Below, in pieces: positions 23,950 through 35,357 of a DNA stretch of 64,000 nt. The stretch's first letter is position 1. Each line of letters starts with the position of its first letter. The position numbers and the translations under genes were made by a program. The DNA comes from Iris pallida (lineage: Eukaryota; Streptophyta; Magnoliopsida; Asparagales; Iridaceae): assembly GCA_029216955.1 (NCBI GenBank), contig JANAVB010002199.1, forward strand, positions 20,155,822-20,219,821, read 5' to 3'. The notes beneath the pieces were generated by a model that worked only from the letters and a program-made list of their open reading frames with translations, ran no database searches and had not been told where the DNA came from.

Positions 23950-24480
23950 ACACAGCTGTGTTTTAGGACAGGTTTAAAGGGGCTATTCAAGGCTGGTACA
24001 TGGGGTTAATAGGGCTGTCAATGGGGCAGGTTTTAGGACTGTTTTGGCATGGTTTTAGGACAGATTTGAAACTGCTATGGGGTGCTAAACATTGGACTGG
24101 TATGGGGCCTGAATAGGCTGATATATTGGGCTAAATGAGGGCTAATCTAGGACAGCTACATGGCTAAATTGGGGACTAGTTTAGGACTGATATGGACAGG
24201 TTTTAGAGGGCTGGTTGAGGACTGATATGGGGACAGCTTTGGGGTCGATTAAGGACTATTTTGGACCAGTCATGTAGTGGTTTAGGGACTGCTACAAGGG
24301 CTGCAATGGGCTTAGTATAGGACTGAAATGGGGACTGGTTTGGGGTAGTTTATGACAGGTTTTGAAGGCTGGAAATGGGATGATATAGTGCTGAAACATG
24401 GGGCTAATCCAAGGGATGATAGAGGGTGGTTAAGGGGGCTGTTTAGTGGTGAAATGGGGACTGGATGGGGCAGCTACTGC
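23950..24480. repeat. Degenerate G-rich repeats in LTR
   Basis: Many irregular copies of a 15-25 bp unit such as GGGGACTGGTTTAGGAC or GGGCTGGTATGGGGC. G-rich on the plus strand and followed by a C13 run at about 24521-24533. Confidence 0.75.
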
Positions 24481-24796
24481 CCTGCTATTTCTGTTGTTAC
24501 CTACTGCTATTTGCAGCAGCAGTCCCCCCCCCCCCTCAACTCCACTCTCTACACCACTCTATCCTCCTCTCAAACTAATACACACATACACTACAACATT
24601 CAACTCCACCATCCCACTCTCAATCCTCCCCTAGCCTTGGCCGAAATCCACACCCCCATTCATGAACACAAATGGATACACATTATATCACATATATATA
24701 TCTATATAAGTAAATAAATATGATACAATATGATACATAGAAAAACACATCTCTAAACAAATAGAAATCTGGGATTTAATATTTAAACAACATTTA

Positions 24797-24800
<4 letters not shown>

Positions 24801-24842
<42 letters not shown>
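24801..24842. repeat. (TA)n microsatellite
   Basis: About 42 bp of alternating TA inside the gypsy LTR. Confidence 0.9.
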
Positions 24843-24846
<4 letters not shown>

Positions 24847-25693
24847 AAGTGTCCATTAGGGATTTTCCCACTAGGACACGAGCCTACACATAGGACACTC
24901 CTAAAAGTCTCCAAAAGGACATGAAACGGACACAAATGGAGACACAACCATGGGGATCATTCCTATGGGTCAAAAATCAACCTATATGCATGAGAAAATG
25001 CAAAGGAGAAGGGATTTATCCTTTCCGGTTGATCGAATCGAAGAAAAGGCTTTCTGACACGCCACCGACACGTAGGAATCCCAAACGGACACGAATGAGC
25101 TCCGAATCCTCCCAAACTTGGCTAGCTTCCTCCTTGGCTTGAGTAGAAAAGGAAAGAAGAAGATTGGGTGGAAGAAAGAAGGAATTTGGTGGAGAAATCT
25201 ATATAAAACCCTCTCTAGAAATTTGGGGAAGAACAAGAGAGAGAAAGTGGAATGGAAAGGAATGGAAAATATCAAAGGGCTTGAGTATTAGGAAAGGGCT
25301 TGAGTATTAGAAATCTATATAAAACCCTCTCTATGTGTCCTATTATGGTAAGGTCCAAAATGGCCCCACGAATCTATTCTATTAGTATTAGGAAAGGGCT
25401 AATTGGTTGGGGCTAAATTAGTCATTCTAATATCTCTAATCATACTAACCCTATTCATAATAATTAGCCTAACCACTAACTAAAATAATTAGCATGTGGG
25501 CCATGGCTAACTTGTGTGTGGGTTCCACTAGAGTCAACACTACCCCGGGTCCCCGATACAAGTCGGATTGAGCTAAAATTCGAACCGACTCAAATAACCC
25601 CAAAATAATATTATAACTAAATAAATAATTTCAAAAATATTCTAAAATAAAAAATGACAAAAATACTCCTGTTTCTAAAAACTGGAGATGACA

Positions 25694-26512
25694 GATAACT
25701 TGCTTGCTTTTGCACGTTACATGGTCAATGGACTTGGAAAGCCTGTGCACGGGTGTTGCTTCCCTCGAACGAGTTATGGCCGGGGCACCGGGACCGTTCG
25801 GCCTAGGAGAAAATTATATTTGGTATTTGTGGTGTACTTCATTAGGACGGATTGCGATCGACAACTGATATGATAAGCTACAATACTAGTAAGTTCGGGG
25901 TCCTTCGGATACTGGGCTAGCAATTTGTACGAAAAAAAATCGACTTACACGTTAAGATACCAGTCCATTACGGCACGGAACGTCGTGACCTTTCATATAG
26001 ATAGGACCGGTGGGATGAGATTAGAATTGGGTACAGGCACAGGCCCTGCCACGCCTGATGATTGTGCTTGTGTTGAGTTGGTGGTATGAATGGCTATTGG
26101 CATGCGGGCGTGGCGAATCGAGAAAATGACGTGCACGACCACTATGTTTATGAATAGCATGTGGCTTACAATATTTGTCGCAGGGACACGGTGCTGGACA
26201 CATTTATGATTCAGTTGCTATTGATAATATGCTTTACTGCTTTGATCTTGCCATTAAACTGATCCTAAGATAATAATAGAAAGATCACATAATAAGATCA
26301 TGCTCCACAAAACTACTTAGTGTTGGTTTAGGCAAGTGGATCTTGATCGGTACAACGAGTACGATAAGTACTGATCCCCACCATATTGCTTGCAAGATCA
26401 GGAAATGATCTGCTCATGGAGAAGCTTCGCTTAGATGCATTGAGGTATGGAATTCCTTAACGTTTCAAGGCGTGCAACTGCACTGGGTTGGGCATGCAAC
26501 ATGGAGACGTTC
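25694..26512 (+). mobile_element. Old LTR, left part, plus orientation
   Basis: The segment GGCCGGGGCACCGGGACCGT through CGGCCTAGGAG and AAATTATA at about 25770-25820 aligns with the reverse complement of 31700-31760 in the 30361 element. It is therefore a diverged copy of that LTR family in opposite orientation. It is cut at 25693 by the gypsy LTR and at 26513 by the solo LTR, and continues at 29496. Confidence 0.6.
26508..26512. repeat. Target duplication CGTTC, left
   Basis: CGTTC precedes the TGTAAC start of the solo LTR and is repeated exactly at 29491-29495 after GTTACA. Confidence 0.85.
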
Positions 26513-27204
26513 TGTAACGCCCCAGAACCAGAATACTGGAGAGCTGGGGCGTACATAGCCAGCTACGTATATTGAAGTACAACCCACCTCGCTATACAGT
26601 CACGGCTGTCTAGATACATGAGGGTTTAACTACAAACCATCAGTCTTCTATGGTCATGAACAAGCTTATTGTCTCAATCTCAAGCAAGTAATAACAGTTA
26701 CAAGATGTCAGAGCACCAAATATATAATAGCAAGGCGTCCCATATATTACATATTCGGATGATCATGAAGCTAGTCGTACAAAATGTCAAGACTAGCAAG
26801 AGTCTCAGTCATACATGATCAACCTTAGGATTCGTCAATCATGTTACTGCCCGTAGGCAGACAGTAAATAAAGGTGCAATACGAGCTAATACGTGCTCGC
26901 CGGCTAAACGCCTCAAAAGAATAATTTTACAATAGAGTGGGAGAGCCAAAAATAAACTCACTCGTTGCCAGGGTTACGCCTGGTGGTCACCATCTGGCTG
27001 GAAGGTAGGTAGATCCTCTGGAGCTGCTCCGATATCTGGCCATACAAAACCAGCTGGGTCAGACCCCAGAAAGAGCAAGTGCCACAAATGAGGCTTCACT
27101 TAGGAACTAAAGCCAGCATATCTGAAATGAATATTAAAGATAATTATAAAGATACTGATAATAACAGGGACAACAATAATAAATTGAGTACGAGGAAACC
27201 ATTC

Positions 27205-27610
27205 AAGTAGCCAGGTCGCAACCCTTAAACCAAACAAGGACCGGAGTTGCAACCCTTCACCTGAATAGAAACCCGTCTCAAATACTGTTGATAAGGTAAT
27301 AAGACAATAAACGAAGAGAGGACACAAAATTGTTCTGGGAGCCAGATTAGAACCCTTAAACCAAACAAAGACCGAGGTTGTAACCTTTCACCTGAACAAA
27401 ACTTGACCCCTGATCATTATTGTTAAGGCCAGTATAAATAATTATGCTATTGAAGTAAGGTAAAACATGACGAGCATGACATGGGATGCAATAAGACAAT
27501 AAATGAAAAGAGGACACAGAGCTGCTCCGGGAGCCAGGTTACAACTCTTAAACCAAACAAGGACCGGGGTTGTAACCCTTCGCCTGAACAGAACTGGTCC
27601 CCTGATCGTT
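27205..27610. repeat. Three-copy repeat with ACCAAACAAGGACCGG core
   Basis: Copies near 27225, 27350 and 27540 read GTTGCAACCCTTAAACC, AAACAAGGACCGG, GGTTGTAACCC and CACCTGAACAGAA. The copy spacing is irregular (about 125 and 190 bp). Confidence 0.8.
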
Positions 27611-28389
27611 ATTGTTAAGGCAAGCATAAGTAATCCTGTCATGTCATAATCTTGTACAGGATCAGGACGAGACGAAGCTGGACTAGACTCCATCCAATCA
27701 ATCACGACCAAGCAAAGAGTACGGCTTGATACTTTAACTAACTAGGGTTATCACAAGCCTAGTTACTATCAAGATGCAATGAGATTATCCCAACAGCCAC
27801 AAGCCCAGCAGACCATCCAGGTTATCCAGATGCAATTAGGGGATTGCATTCATGTGGGTACATCGTCCAAGAAACGTATGTACCCTTAAGTAGTTTGGGG
27901 GTTGCAACACATGTCAGTGTGCTAGAAATGTGCCCTACTCGACGGTAGGCTACAAATTCCATAATGGGGCGCCCAGATAACGGGATTGTCTGTAGCTGGA
28001 AAATTTTTTCATGACTACTGGTTTATTCTAGTCATTAGCCTTAGTTAATTTCAATAGGTACCCATGACCGTGGTATTTAGGGGTCCCCATCCTAGACATG
28101 ATGCAAGACAATACTAATTTATTTGTACAAACACAATCGCCTACGGTGTCCAGGTCATTCATATTTTTTATGTCAGGCTTGCTGTCGTAACAGCATATCA
28201 TGTCAGGTTTATTTGTCAAGAGTGCGCCACGGCGGGCCACTATCGTGTTCCGGGAACATGTGCAAAATCTACATGGTTCAAGCATTCTCAGAGAAAACAT
28301 GAGCATAAATGTAACATTCCAATATAATAATAATAATATAATAAAAGAGGACAAGGACTATGGAAAGAGCCAGGCAGCTTAAGGGAAAA

Positions 28390-28890
28390 TAAGCTTATGC
28401 GGCTGGAAAGAACGGGCGCATGCGGCAGCGGGGGAACAATGCCATACGGCTGAGAGAAAAATGACTTCATGCGGCAGCGGGATGCAGGAGTTCATGTGGC
28501 TGGAAGAATGCCGGGGCCTATGCGGCTTCGGACGAGCAGAGCCATGCGGCTGAGAGAATACGAGTCTATGCGGCTGGAAGAACGGGTCATATGCGGCAGC
28601 GGGGGAACAATGCCATACGGCTGAGAGAAAAATGACTTCATGCGGCAGCAGGATGCGGGAGTTCATGCGGCTGGAAGAATGCCGGGGCCTTATGCGGCTT
28701 CGGTCGAGCAGAGCCATGCGGCTGGGTCATGCCGGGGCCTTATACGGCTGCAGGGAAACGAGTTATATGCGGCAGGGGACTATTGAGTTCATGCGGCAGT
28801 ATTGCCATGCGACAAATATTGCCATACGGCTGAAAGACTTGCCGCATGAAAGTCATGCGGCTAAGGCTGTCATGCGGCTGGGAAGCTGTT
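28390..28890. repeat. ATGCGGC-rich tandem repeat, 171 bp period
   Basis: A unit starting ATGCGGCTGGAA at 28397 is repeated at 28568 with few differences, then partly again after 28700. Within it the heptamer ATGCGGC or ATACGGC occurs about every 15-30 bp, more than 25 times in total. It lies inside the solo LTR. Confidence 0.88.
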
Positions 28891-29495
28891 CTTCTTCTCT
28901 GCTTGACCGAGAAGAAGAGCCATGAAGTCCATGGCTTCAAAGCTCCATAAATCCTTCATCCAAGGTCAGAATCCAGACTTCCATAGATCAAAATAGGGCA
29001 GAACGAAATTCTCTACAATATGGAACCATCAAAACTTAGAAATAACAATGTTAAATAGATCAAAACCCAAAAAATCTGAAAATATAATAAACTTAGATCT
29101 ACACAAATTGAACCTTGGAAATCAAAAATACTAAGTATTAAAGTGTGTTAGAATCTCGTGAGGAAGAGAATAGAACAATAAAAACTGAGTTCCTCCATGA
29201 AGCAAGCTGCACTTGCCTAGGCTCTCTCTCTCTCTCTGGTAGGTGAAGAGAGTAATGGTGGGGAAGAAGAAGTAATGGAGAAGAAGTAATGAGGAGAGAG
29301 AGAGTTGGACGGCTATTAAAGGAAGGGAGTGGGGGTAGGTAGGGTTGGTCCACATAAAAAAACCAATCCAAACCGAACCAAGCCAACCAAGCCGAACCAA
29401 GCAAGGGAAATGCCAAGATAAACCAGGCAATGAGACATGCAATATACTACACGTATACCAAAATACGTAATACGAACCATGGTCGTTACACGTTC

Positions 29496-29831
29496 GGTTG
29501 AGAGTCTTTAGATGTGCTATAAAAGACATGATGTATGGAACAAGATCCTTTGTGAGCTAGAGAGATCATGACTCTTGTAAGCCAATTGGCATATTGTGTT
29601 GAGCTATTCAAGTCTTTGTAATATGCTTTATTATCAATAAAAAATTCTTATTATATATTCTGTTTCCTTCCGCTACGAATGTTATCAATTTGAGATAAAT
29701 ACTATATGAATTTTTCATCTTGCCTTGCATGGGCGCAACTCCAGGCTCATGCGGCATCACGCCCCAGTGAGGACGATTGCTTCTGGTGAAATCTAGCGAG
29801 GACGAGCAATTTTCTGGGTCGAAACGTGACA
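29496..29831 (+). mobile_element. Old LTR, right part, ending GTGACA
   Basis: The segment AGGCTCATGCGGCATCACGC at about 29744, then GAGGACGATTGCT and GAAACGTGACA, aligns with the reverse complement of 30361-30425. This is the 3' end of a diverged LTR of the family at 30361. An AATAAAAAATTC polyadenylation-like signal at about 29635 sits where the younger LTRs have CAATAAAAG. Confidence 0.65.
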
Positions 29832-30355
29832 CTATTCTCGTTAGACAGGTGTTTGTTAATACGACTTATGTTTTGCGTTTGTACCTTGCAAAGAAGTTGA
29901 AATATAGACACAAACATAACTCACATAAACAAATATTAAAAAAAAACCATCTAACAATAATAGCATATATTAAAAAATAATAATAAAACATTAAGTACCA
30001 AAAGAAATTGCTGCTAACTCTTCAAAATGATATATGATAATTGCGAATAACTGAATTCCTAGTACTAATAGATAAATAAATTAAACTAAATATTTTTTCA
30101 AGATGCAAGATACTAGCTACAAATGTCAAAATGCATAAGTAATCTTCCAATGCTAGGACTATGGGCCAATTTGATCATTCGTGTCCCATAATGCATGTAA
30201 TGAACATGAGTTTCACCTAAGAGTCTGCTTTAATCTTAAAAATTATTATTATGAACTCCGTTAAAATGTTACCATATTCACGATTTTAGCCCATAATGAT
30301 GCTCTCCTTCTACACTACCTCGTATCTCCTGATGTTGCGTGTGTTGAGGTCCTTG
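29832..30355. other. Non-coding AT-rich flank
   Basis: No gene or repeat recognised. The last 60 bp, joined across the 30361 element to 37731 onward, could form a small open minus-strand exon-like stretch, too short to name. Confidence 0.4.
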
Positions 30356-30360
30356 TACCC
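30356..30360. repeat. Target duplication TACCC, left
   Basis: TACCC occurs here and at 37731-37735, exactly flanking the two LTRs. Confidence 0.92.
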
Positions 30361-32728
30361 TGTCACGCCCCGCTCCCGTAGGAGCGATCGTCCTTGCTAA
30401 GGCGTGATGCCGCATGAGCCTAGATTGCGCTCGTGCAAGGCGGGTTCCATAACAGCCGATTCCAGCGACGGGGTCGTCGCACAGAAGTCCCAAGCAGAGA
30501 CATTAAATAATAGCAGCAAAATTTGAAGCAAAACGCAAGTCATTGCAAAATACTCTTTTATTGATATTGAAACAAAGGTTACAATGGGACGCAAGGCCAA
30601 GATTACAAGTCTCTCAAGCTCACTCATCTCACATTACAAGTCACTCAGCTCTCTCTCATCTCTCAATACATGTCTTGAGCCAGCGGATGCTTCGGAAGGC
30701 GACGTCCATACATTATGTCCCGTATAAATCTTGACTCCATACGGCCGTACGCTTCGAATCGCCAAGGAACTTCGTGCCTCGACGCATCCAAGCGAGCTCC
30801 GTGCCATGAGCTTCTACCTGTGCCTGCACATGTAAACTATGTGGGTGTCAGTACTCAACTGTACTGGTAGAGTGAGCTCCTCGCCCACCCATACAAAATC
30901 AACACGTTTGATTTACTTTATGCAACATAGTCCATTCTTATCAATTGTCTTTCTAGTCTTGTCTTAGGATCAGTTTTATGACAAACGCCTTGGCATATTT
31001 GTGTCTAAGGACCATCCCGTGCTTGCAACAATAACGTCCACTCAACAACGTTAACCTATCAAGTCGTACTTGCCTTACGGCCATAATCAGAGATGCAACT
31101 ATACGATAGACTCCATTTCCTTGCCTCTAGACCTTTCTCGTGCTTGCATTGTCAACGCACCAACTCATACTTATCTTTCGTGCCATACTCTGTGACGTAA
31201 CGACTCGGTCGTGCCATGAACTCGATTCGTGCTTCAATATCTCTGAGGTAGTGCCTCCTCGCTTAGTCTTGCCTATACTTTAGTTTTGACAATACGGCCG
31301 TACCTCACATTTCGAGGTCGTACCCAGCAACTCAACATAACTTTACCCAACTTGCCCTACGGCCCTTCTCGACTTAACTCGCAACAGCTCAAGTCTAACT
31401 CATGCAACTCTATGCCAACGACTTAACACTCGATGCCACATCTCGTTCCGAAGCACTCCGCCTTCGTTGTAGCCAAATCTTAGGCCCAGACATTGTGTCT
31501 TCTAACTGCATACACATTCAACTCAATTCAGTCCAAAGGCACACACGCGAATTGTCGCCCGTGCCGACCCATCTATATGAATGGTCACTGGCATTAACTA
31601 GCCATCATGGACATAGCCTGGCAAACGGGATCCTTGCACCACAAGTAGCGATCTCCGATGCAAGTCCCCGTACTACTAATTGCCTATTACCCAGCTCGGC
31701 TATAATTTGCTCTTCCTAGGCCGAGTCGGTCCCGTGGCCCCGGGTTGCCACTCGAAGAACCATCGCCCTTGTCGACAAGTTGTCCATGACCACGCGCCTA
31801 CGCTAACTTTTAGACTTAACGTAATTGCATGGTCTTATCATCATCACTTAGTTCCTTTGCTTTACTTCTTCCATTTTTCATACTTCTTTGCAGAGCCCAA
31901 ACCAGGGTTGCCTCGGTGACTGAACTACAGTCCCGATATATTTTCTCTCGGCGACTAACCATCGCTTAGACTTAACATTTCTTTAAAACTTCGGGAACGG
32001 CTACTGCATAGCCTTCTCACTTAACTTGAACATAACGTATTTCTTAAGTATCGACAGATCGTGGCTAACTTTCCACTGAACCAACTGTGGCTCATGCCTT
32101 AAACCAACTCGTGTTCTATGCAACGTTATTGCCCAAGTCATACCTCATATGACGGGCCTTGGGATCGTGGGACTATTTTACTTGACAACCGCAGAAAGAG
32201 CGGGACAGCAATTGGAATGACTTAGGTCGACCGGCATAACTTTGCCTAACTTAATCAAGCCTACAACTTAACCCGAGGGACGAGCAAAGGCTATGCCAAG
32301 CCTTGCGCAGTAGAAGCGTGCATGCTTTATCGAGCATTTACGCGGGCGACGCCTATGACTTAGGCAAGTTCATAGTTTTGTGTCGAAGACCAACTTTTCT
32401 TTTCCCAAGCCACGGGACGAAGAACCGAGTGTCATTTTCAAAGCACGCCGTGCACCAACTCTAAGCCGACCGTTGGACCTTTCCATATTCTATCTCAAGT
32501 TGACCCGTCTGGATTACTCCCTTTAGCTATGTGGATTCATCTTTTTTATTATTAAGCCTACTTGTGCAAGTTGAAAATATATGATTTATTATGTGAAGGC
32601 AAATATGAGGCGAGTTCACGAAAACTATCCTACCTGAGCGATGTCTTCGAGTCGCCGTTGTAAGGCCAAGTCCGAACGCCGTTGGCGTTTCGATTCCTCC
32701 GATTGACTGAGCGGGACGGGACACTACA
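30361..32728 (-). repeat. 3' LTR of the 7.37 kb element
   Basis: 2368 bp, TG...CA. On the minus strand it includes a CAATAAAAGAG polyadenylation-like signal at about 30548-30560, near the R/U5 end. It matches 35358-37730 end to end. Confidence 0.95.
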
Positions 32729-35357
32729 TCATACACCACTCAGAAAAATTTCGTCCTCGAAACTTACTGAGTACACTTATCGGCTTATAACTTGATCCAA
32801 CATCCCACGTTTCTCGCACACACTACTCCTATGCGTTTCCCTCAATCCGAGCCACGTCGTGCTTATCGCTAACTTAGTCGTAAGGCACACCAACCGATCA
32901 ACCAACATTCGAACTCGTCTCAATTCAATGATTGCATTACCATCAACATTTCTTCGAACTCACGATCTTAAAATCCTCGACACTTTCCCGTTCCTAAAGT
33001 CTCACTTGATTCAACGTATTACTTAGTTGGATCGTACACATATTCCAGGCGTCTCCAAAATACATGCATTTTAGCCAAGTCTCGTGATAGAGAATCTGCC
33101 ATCACCACTCGAGTCGGATCGTGCACATATTCGGGCATCCCTGATATACGTGCATGTCAACCGAGCCTCATGAGTGGTGCCTCCATAATTTTCTATCGCT
33201 TCGCACTCGGACGTCTGCCTAACCGCTAGGCTATGTCTTTCCGTCAGTACTGGAATCATAGTTCCCAAACAACGATATCAACACTGACCCCATCCTAAGG
33301 TCAAACCAAATCGATGGTACGAAGTTTTCTATCCAAGCTCGCATCACTCCGATTTCTAAATATCGAGCATCGATTTCCTACACACATTCCGTCATTTGTC
33401 GCACAGGGTCTGAGTCATTCAGCAAAGCCATCCTATGATAACTCACGTTAAACCAATTCCACGATATATCGATATCACTCGTTCATTAAGCCATTTCGTA
33501 TAGTCTATTTCTTTGAACACGTTTGACATAGTTCGCCTATCAATCTTTCTCAAATCAAGCACGCTACGACATAATTTATCGCTAATCCATAATTCACATT
33601 TTATACTCCCTAAGTCATTCATCCCAATTCACGTAATTGATCACAAGGTCGTCCGACTTAACAATATGTTGCACCCCGATCTCACGCGAGTCAGATTATC
33701 CACGGTGGGCACGAATCACCATGCACGCTCCCGCAAGATAATTATTCTCATCAGAATGTAACTCTTATTTTGTGTCTAGACTAATTCATTCTCGATGTGC
33801 GGATTGGACCTACCCAATCCTCAAGTTTATTTCATTCATCAATCGCAAGTCCTAACATCCTCAAATTTTCCTTCGTATCAAACCGACAAGTCGAGACAAT
33901 CAAAGTTGCCGCATCCTGATTTTTTCGAGTTCGATCATTCCCGCGACATGAATCACCATGTCAGCGCTCACGCGGAACGATCGCCCCAAATCCAACGCAA
34001 CGCATATGCGAGGCTAGAGTTGCACTCGCGCAAGACAAGATCGTTGACGTTGTGGCTATCAACGTAACCATCAAGACACGATCATTTTCATCCAACATTC
34101 ATCTCAATCAAAATTTCTAAGTATAGCATCCAACCGAACAATAACATTTGCACGATCGTCATTCGCCGAGTCAGAGTACCCCCGAGTTATCGTATATCGA
34201 TCTTTGATACGCCTCAATACCATCGATGATATGCGTAACCTGATGATCTTCCTTTACAACAAATTCTGAGTCGTGCGAATGGTGCTATCGTCTGATTGGA
34301 TAATCTCCTCAACATTTAAACTCAAGTTCGATCATTATCCCTCGAATCGTTCACAACATCAATTTCTTTAAACCTAAATTCACGTATTGTTCATCCGTCT
34401 ATCTTAAGTTCATCGACCAACGTATTTTCTCTATTCGCATCATTCCTTGCTAACTCAAATCATCGAGCAACATTCAATCCAATCCTTAGAGTCATTACGT
34501 AACTTCGAAATTCAACTTTTCATGTATGCTATCTTCCCATCGTGCTAACTTTTTCTATATGATCCACCTATCGATTTCCTTTATCAAGTCATCCGTTCGC
34601 CACACCTTAACTTTTCCTCGATTTAATTTATCTACTCAATCATCTTTGCGTTTTATACTTGCGCAATCTTCAGTCCCGTGCACGTTCCGTGCGCGTCAAT
34701 TTATTCTTTTTATTCAAATCCACTTATCAAACTTCAAGACAATAACTCACTCGATCGCACTCGATCTAAGGCTTTGCATACGTGCGACGCTTGCTGATAG
34801 ACTCACCGACACCCCGAATCCTAAATCGATCGATCGACATTCCTGAGGCTATCGCATACACCACTCAGGGATGAAGTCATTCAACAAATCCTCAAACTAT
34901 CATTCAAATCAAAATCGACTTCTTCAAATTTTTTGTTCGAACCATTCCTCGAATTCCAAGCACGCTCATCTATATCGCACCGACGATATCATCGCTCGAT
35001 AGCACCCCTATCGATAGTCATCTCGCTTTACTCAATCGAGTTCAACTTATTCTAGTTCAAAAATATTCAATTCCCGCACTCGACTTTTCTAAGGTCGACG
35101 CAACTTTGGTGTATATGCCCAGCCCGACTTAGTCAATCGTGCTCACGCGAACTATCCTTTTGTTTCTTGTCAAAAACTATTTTTCTACGTTTTGCAAATT
35201 ATTTAGACTTATTGTATGGACATCCCGTGGGACATTTGAGAGAGAGCGCACCAACGATATCAATATACGGAAGCAACATTCAGAGTTCGCATAAACATCA
35301 GAGTTAAAGAATTCAATCGATAGTCCAAGAACGTAAAGCCATGCTCTGATACCATTA
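32729..35357 (-). other. Non-coding interior of the LTR element
   Basis: About 2.6 kb of irregular sequence rich in TCGA/CGAT words with only short ORFs in every frame. GCATACACCACTCAG at 34854 repeats the CATACACCACTCAG next to the 3' LTR (32731), which points to an internal rearrangement or a former boundary. Confidence 0.8.
35340..35355 (-). other. Primer binding site, tRNA-iMet type
   Basis: The reverse complement reads TGGTATCAGAGCATGG, the standard plant retrotransposon primer site for initiator methionine tRNA, 2-3 bp from the LTR end at 35358. Confidence 0.92.

Larger units (their letters stand above)
22039..25693 (-). mobile_element. Gypsy 5' LTR, right part
   Basis: Continues the LTR begun at 5876. 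Its last 360 bp match the 3' LTR fragment at 3185-3542, ending GATGACA. It contains an ACCAAACAAGGACCGGG motif (22393) shared with the solo LTR at 27230, 27360 and 27550, a TTGAC-rich array (23085-23425), CACACA runs (23870-23955) and a block of degenerate GGGGACTGG-like repeats (23950-24480). No ORF is supported. Confidence 0.75.
26513..29490 (-). mobile_element. Solo LTR, about 2.98 kb
   Basis: Termini TGTAAC and GTTACA are perfect inverted repeats with TG...CA ends, flanked by the 5 bp duplication CGTTC. No internal gag-pol or second LTR is present, so this is what LTR-LTR recombination leaves behind. It shares the ACCAAACAAGGACCGG motif and the general opening layout with the gypsy LTR at 5876, which fixes its orientation as minus. 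It holds two tandem-repeat blocks (27220-27600 and 28390-28760). Confidence 0.85.

Noticed and set aside
28379..28925. Coding ORFs over the ATGCGGC repeat
   Set aside because: Repetitive peptides come from the tandem unit inside a solo LTR.
33513..34846. Coding genes inside the 30361 element
   Set aside because: ORFs are under 110 codons, in scattered frames, with no gag, protease or other motif.
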